Source of the DNA: an uncultured Lachnospiraceae bacterium
GTDB taxonomy: Bacteria > Bacillota > Clostridia > Lachnospirales > Lachnospiraceae
NCBI GenBank assembly: GCA_910578845.1
Contig: CAJTSL010000099.1
Span: 1-7,284 of the forward strand
Length of the DNA stretch: 7,284 nucleotides
Direction: 5' to 3'
Under the pieces are notes generated by a model. That model saw nothing but the letters and a program-made list of their open reading frames with translations. It was not told the origin of the DNA and searched no databases. The first letter of the stretch is position 1. The number at the start of each line of letters is the position of its first letter. Made by a program: the position numbers and the translations under genes. Positions 5,854 through 7,284 of the stretch are shown here, in pieces.

Positions 5854-6609
5854 ATGGCTGTTACGATTAAATCTGCCAGGGAAATAGACTTGATGAGGGA
5901 ATCGGGAAGGCTACTTGCTATTGTACATGACGAGCTTGGGAAAGCCATTTGCCCGGGGATGTCTACATTGGACATTGATAAAATGGGAGAGAAACTGATC
6001 CGAAGCTTTGGATGTGTGCCGAATTTCTTGCATTATAATGGTTATCCGGCATCCATTTGTGTATCAGTCAATGAGGAAGTCGTACATGGGATTCCCCGTG
6101 CAGACCGTATTTTACAGGAAGGCGATATTGTCAGCCTGGACGCAGGCCTTATTTATAAAGGTTATCATTCGGATGCGGCTAGGACATATGCGGTTGGGAA
6201 GGTCAGCAAAGAAGCGGCAGATTTGATCACTGTTACAAAACAAAGTTTTTTTGAAGGGATTAAAATGGCGAAAGCCGGTTATCATCTTTATGATATTTCG
6301 AATGCGATAGCGGCGTATGTGACTTCCTACGGTTATGGTATCGTTAAGGATTTGGTGGGCCATGGGATAGGCACGAAATTACATGAGGCACCCCAGATAC
6401 CTAATTTTGCACAGAAGCGAAAAGGCTTACGGTTACAGCCGGGGATGACATTGGCTGTGGAGCCTATGATCAATATGGGAACGGGAGACGTAGTCTGGCT
6501 GGATGATGATTGGACCGTAGTGACGGCGGATGGCGCTTATTCGGCACATTATGAGAACACAATTCTGATTACTGATGGCGAACCGGAAATCCTGACGCTC
6601 CCATCTTAA
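5854..6609 (+). CDS. map: Methionine aminopeptidase, type I
   Basis: This metalloenzyme removes the initiator methionine from new proteins when the second residue is small; it works in the cytoplasm near the ribosome exit. From the ATG at 5854 the protein has 251 residues, the normal length for short type I enzymes with no N-terminal zinc-finger extension. The five metal ligands are D96 (SLDAG), D107 (HSDAART), H170 (GHGIG), E203 (AVEPM) and E234 (HYENT); H78 (EVVHGIP) and H177 (LHEAPQIPN) are the expected catalytic-site histidines. A GTG at 5842 in the same frame would add four residues, but AAAGGTG (5838-5844) is placed about nine bases before the ATG and overlaps that GTG, so the ATG is preferred. 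The gene follows adk by 24 bases. Confidence 0.96.
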   Translation: MAVTIKSAREIDLMRESGRLLAIVHDELGKAICPGMSTLDIDKMGEKLIRSFGCVPNFLHYNGYPASICVSVNEEVVHGIPRADRILQEGDIVSLDAGLIYKGYHSDAARTYAVGKVSKEAADLITVTKQSFFEGIKMAKAGYHLYDISNAIAAYVTSYGYGIVKDLVGHGIGTKLHEAPQIPNFAQKRKGLRLQPGMTLAVEPMINMGTGDVVWLDDDWTVVTADGAYSAHYENTILITDGEPEILTLPS

Positions 6610-6628
6610 GAAAGGAGCGCTGATCGAG

Positions 6629-6913
6629 ATGACGGGGATGCTTGCCAGTTCGAAGGCTGGCCATGACAAAGATATGATTTATGTCATAATAAAAGAAGAA
6701 ACGGAATATGTATATTTGGTTGATGGAAAATCGAGGACAATAGATAAGCCGAAGAAAAAGAACAAGAAGCATATTCAGATCATTAAGAAATATCCGGGAC
6801 CGGATGTGTCCGCGCGTATCCGGGCGGGGCATGCTGATGATATAGAAATCAGGAAAACGATAAAACAGTATCAAGTGAGTAGAAAACAGGAGGTATCAAA
6901 TGTCAAAAGCTGA
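6629..6913 (+). CDS. KOW-domain RNA-binding protein (L14e/L6e/L27e-like)
   Basis: This 94-residue basic protein resembles the small KOW-domain proteins found between map and infA in many Clostridia and Bacilli (the place of ybzG in Bacillus subtilis). The N-terminal part, GMLASSKAGHDKDMIYVIIK, fits the KOW motif with its conserved SKAGxDK turn, followed by YVYLVDGKSRTIDKPKKKNK and KHIQII, a pattern shared with archaeal/eukaryotic L14e-type proteins. The C-terminal half (about 55-94) is less familiar and rich in charged residues. Its exact role is not established to my knowledge; RNA or ribosome binding is inferred from the domain and place. The ATG at 6629 has AAAGGAG (6611-6617) 11 bases upstream; a second in-frame ATG at 6638 is 20 bases away. 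The last 14 bases overlap infA in another frame. Confidence 0.88.
   Translation: MTGMLASSKAGHDKDMIYVIIKEETEYVYLVDGKSRTIDKPKKKNKKHIQIIKKYPGPDVSARIRAGHADDIEIRKTIKQYQVSRKQEVSNVKS
6888..6894 (+). promoter_or_regulatory. infA ribosome binding site inside the KOW gene
   Basis: AGGAGGT lies five bases before the infA ATG and within the coding region of the preceding gene. It gives infA a strong loading site of its own despite the 14-base overlap. Confidence 0.8.
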
Positions 6914-7118
6914 TGTGATTGAAATTGAAGGAACAGTAATAGAGAAGCTGCCAAATACGATGTTCCAGGTCGAGTTAGAGAATGGCCATGTCGTATTGGC
7001 ACATATAAGCGGTAAGCTTCGCCAGAACTTTATCCGGATCTTACCCGGTGACAAGGTGACTCTGGAATTATCCCCTTATGATCTTTCCAAGGGAAGGATT
7101 ATCTGGCGTGACAAATAA
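6900..7118 (+). CDS. infA: Translation initiation factor IF-1
   Basis: IF-1 binds the A site of the 30S subunit during initiation and helps IF-2 and IF-3 select the initiator tRNA. The 72-residue protein is a single OB-fold (S1-like) domain of exactly the usual length. Conserved blocks are MSKADVIEIEGTVIEKLPNT, FQVELENGHVVLAHISGKLR near residues 22-41, IRILPGDKVTLELSPYDL, and the C-terminal KGRIIWR. The ATG overlaps the end of the KOW gene by 14 bases. It is followed by a 130-base non-coding gap with a promoter before rpmJ. Confidence 0.98.
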   Translation: MSKADVIEIEGTVIEKLPNTMFQVELENGHVVLAHISGKLRQNFIRILPGDKVTLELSPYDLSKGRIIWRDK

Positions 7119-7154
7119 TCGGATGAAAAGAACGATAAGCGCTTTTTTCCGTAT

Positions 7155-7222
7155 TTCCAAAAATTTTAAAAATAATGTTAAAAAGCTTGAATAAAGGGTA
7201 TCTCCATGATATAATATAAAGC
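7155..7222 (+). promoter_or_regulatory. Housekeeping promoter with UP-like tract upstream of rpmJ
   Basis: TTGAAT (7187-7192) and TATAAT (7210-7215) are separated by exactly 17 bases, matching the SigA consensus at 11 of 12 positions. A TG one base before the -10 (7207-7208) makes an extended -10. The region before the -35, about 7159-7184, is a run of A and T tracts (AAAAATTTTAAAAATAATG and on), like an UP element. Transcription would start near 7222, leaving a leader of about 27 bases to the rpmJ ATG. Promoter activity is inferred from sequence only. Confidence 0.8.
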
Positions 7223-7248
7223 GGTCTTTTTTGAAAGGAGGGTTTAAC

Positions 7249-7284
7249 ATGAAAGTTAGATCATCAGTAAAACCGATTTGCGAA
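7249..7284 (+). CDS. rpmJ: 50S ribosomal protein L36 (bL36), 5' part
   Basis: Only the first 12 codons are in the window, reading MKVRSSVKPICE, which is the near-invariant N-terminus of bL36, a small zinc-binding protein of the large subunit (normally about 37 residues). C11 would be the first zinc ligand of the C+ form; the others lie beyond the edge. GAAAGGAGGG (7233-7242) is six bases before the ATG. The position after infA is the usual one in Firmicutes, where rpsM, rpsK and rpoA follow; those are not visible here. A strong promoter lies just upstream. Confidence 0.93.
   Translation, partial: MKVRSSVKPICE

Noticed and set aside
7119..7150. Possible intrinsic terminator after infA, with six T bases at 7143-7148
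   Set aside because: The bases before the T-run give only a short AAGCGCTT palindrome with no room for a loop, or an AT-rich stem with a bulge. I could not build a stable stem, so I do not call a terminator.

Overview
The window is a stretch of the conserved spc (S10-spc-alpha) ribosomal-protein cluster of a low-to-mid GC Gram-positive bacterium. All genes are on the + strand: rplX (3' part), rplE, rpsZ, rpsH, rplF, rplR, rpsE, rpmD, rplO, secY, adk, map, a small KOW-domain gene, infA and the first 12 codons of rpmJ. The gene order, the zinc-type S14, the four-cysteine adenylate kinase, the strong AGGAGG-type ribosome binding sites, and the KOW-domain gene between map and infA all point to Clostridia. 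The protein sequences look most like Lachnospiraceae; that family call is by recognition, not by a search.

Region by region: positions 1-3786 carry nine ribosomal proteins (uL24, uL5, uS14, uS8, uL6, uL18, uS5, uL30, uL15). Most spacers are short and hold a ribosome binding site. Two spacers, rpsZ-rpsH and rpsH-rplF, are each 106 bases long, and the first has clear RNA secondary-structure potential. Positions 3786-6609 carry secY (membrane protein translocation channel), adk (adenylate kinase) and map (methionine aminopeptidase); secY overlaps rplO by one base. A strong hairpin separates secY from adk. Positions 6629-7118 hold the KOW protein and infA (IF-1), which overlap by 14 bases. After infA there is a 130-base AT-rich gap with a near-consensus housekeeping promoter just upstream of rpmJ (bL36). 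rpmJ therefore probably begins a separately driven transcript that would continue outside the window.

Together the genes supply parts of both ribosomal subunits, the channel that many nascent chains enter, the enzyme that removes the initiator methionine, adenylate balance, and an initiation factor. I see no mobile element, CRISPR array, tRNA, rRNA or defence system, and no previously undescribed protein system. The points most worth a second look are non-coding: a hairpin placing the TTG start of rplE in its loop, the structured rpsZ-rpsH spacer, the secY-adk hairpin, and the extended -10 promoter with an UP-like tract before rpmJ. The KOW-domain protein is the least characterised gene product.
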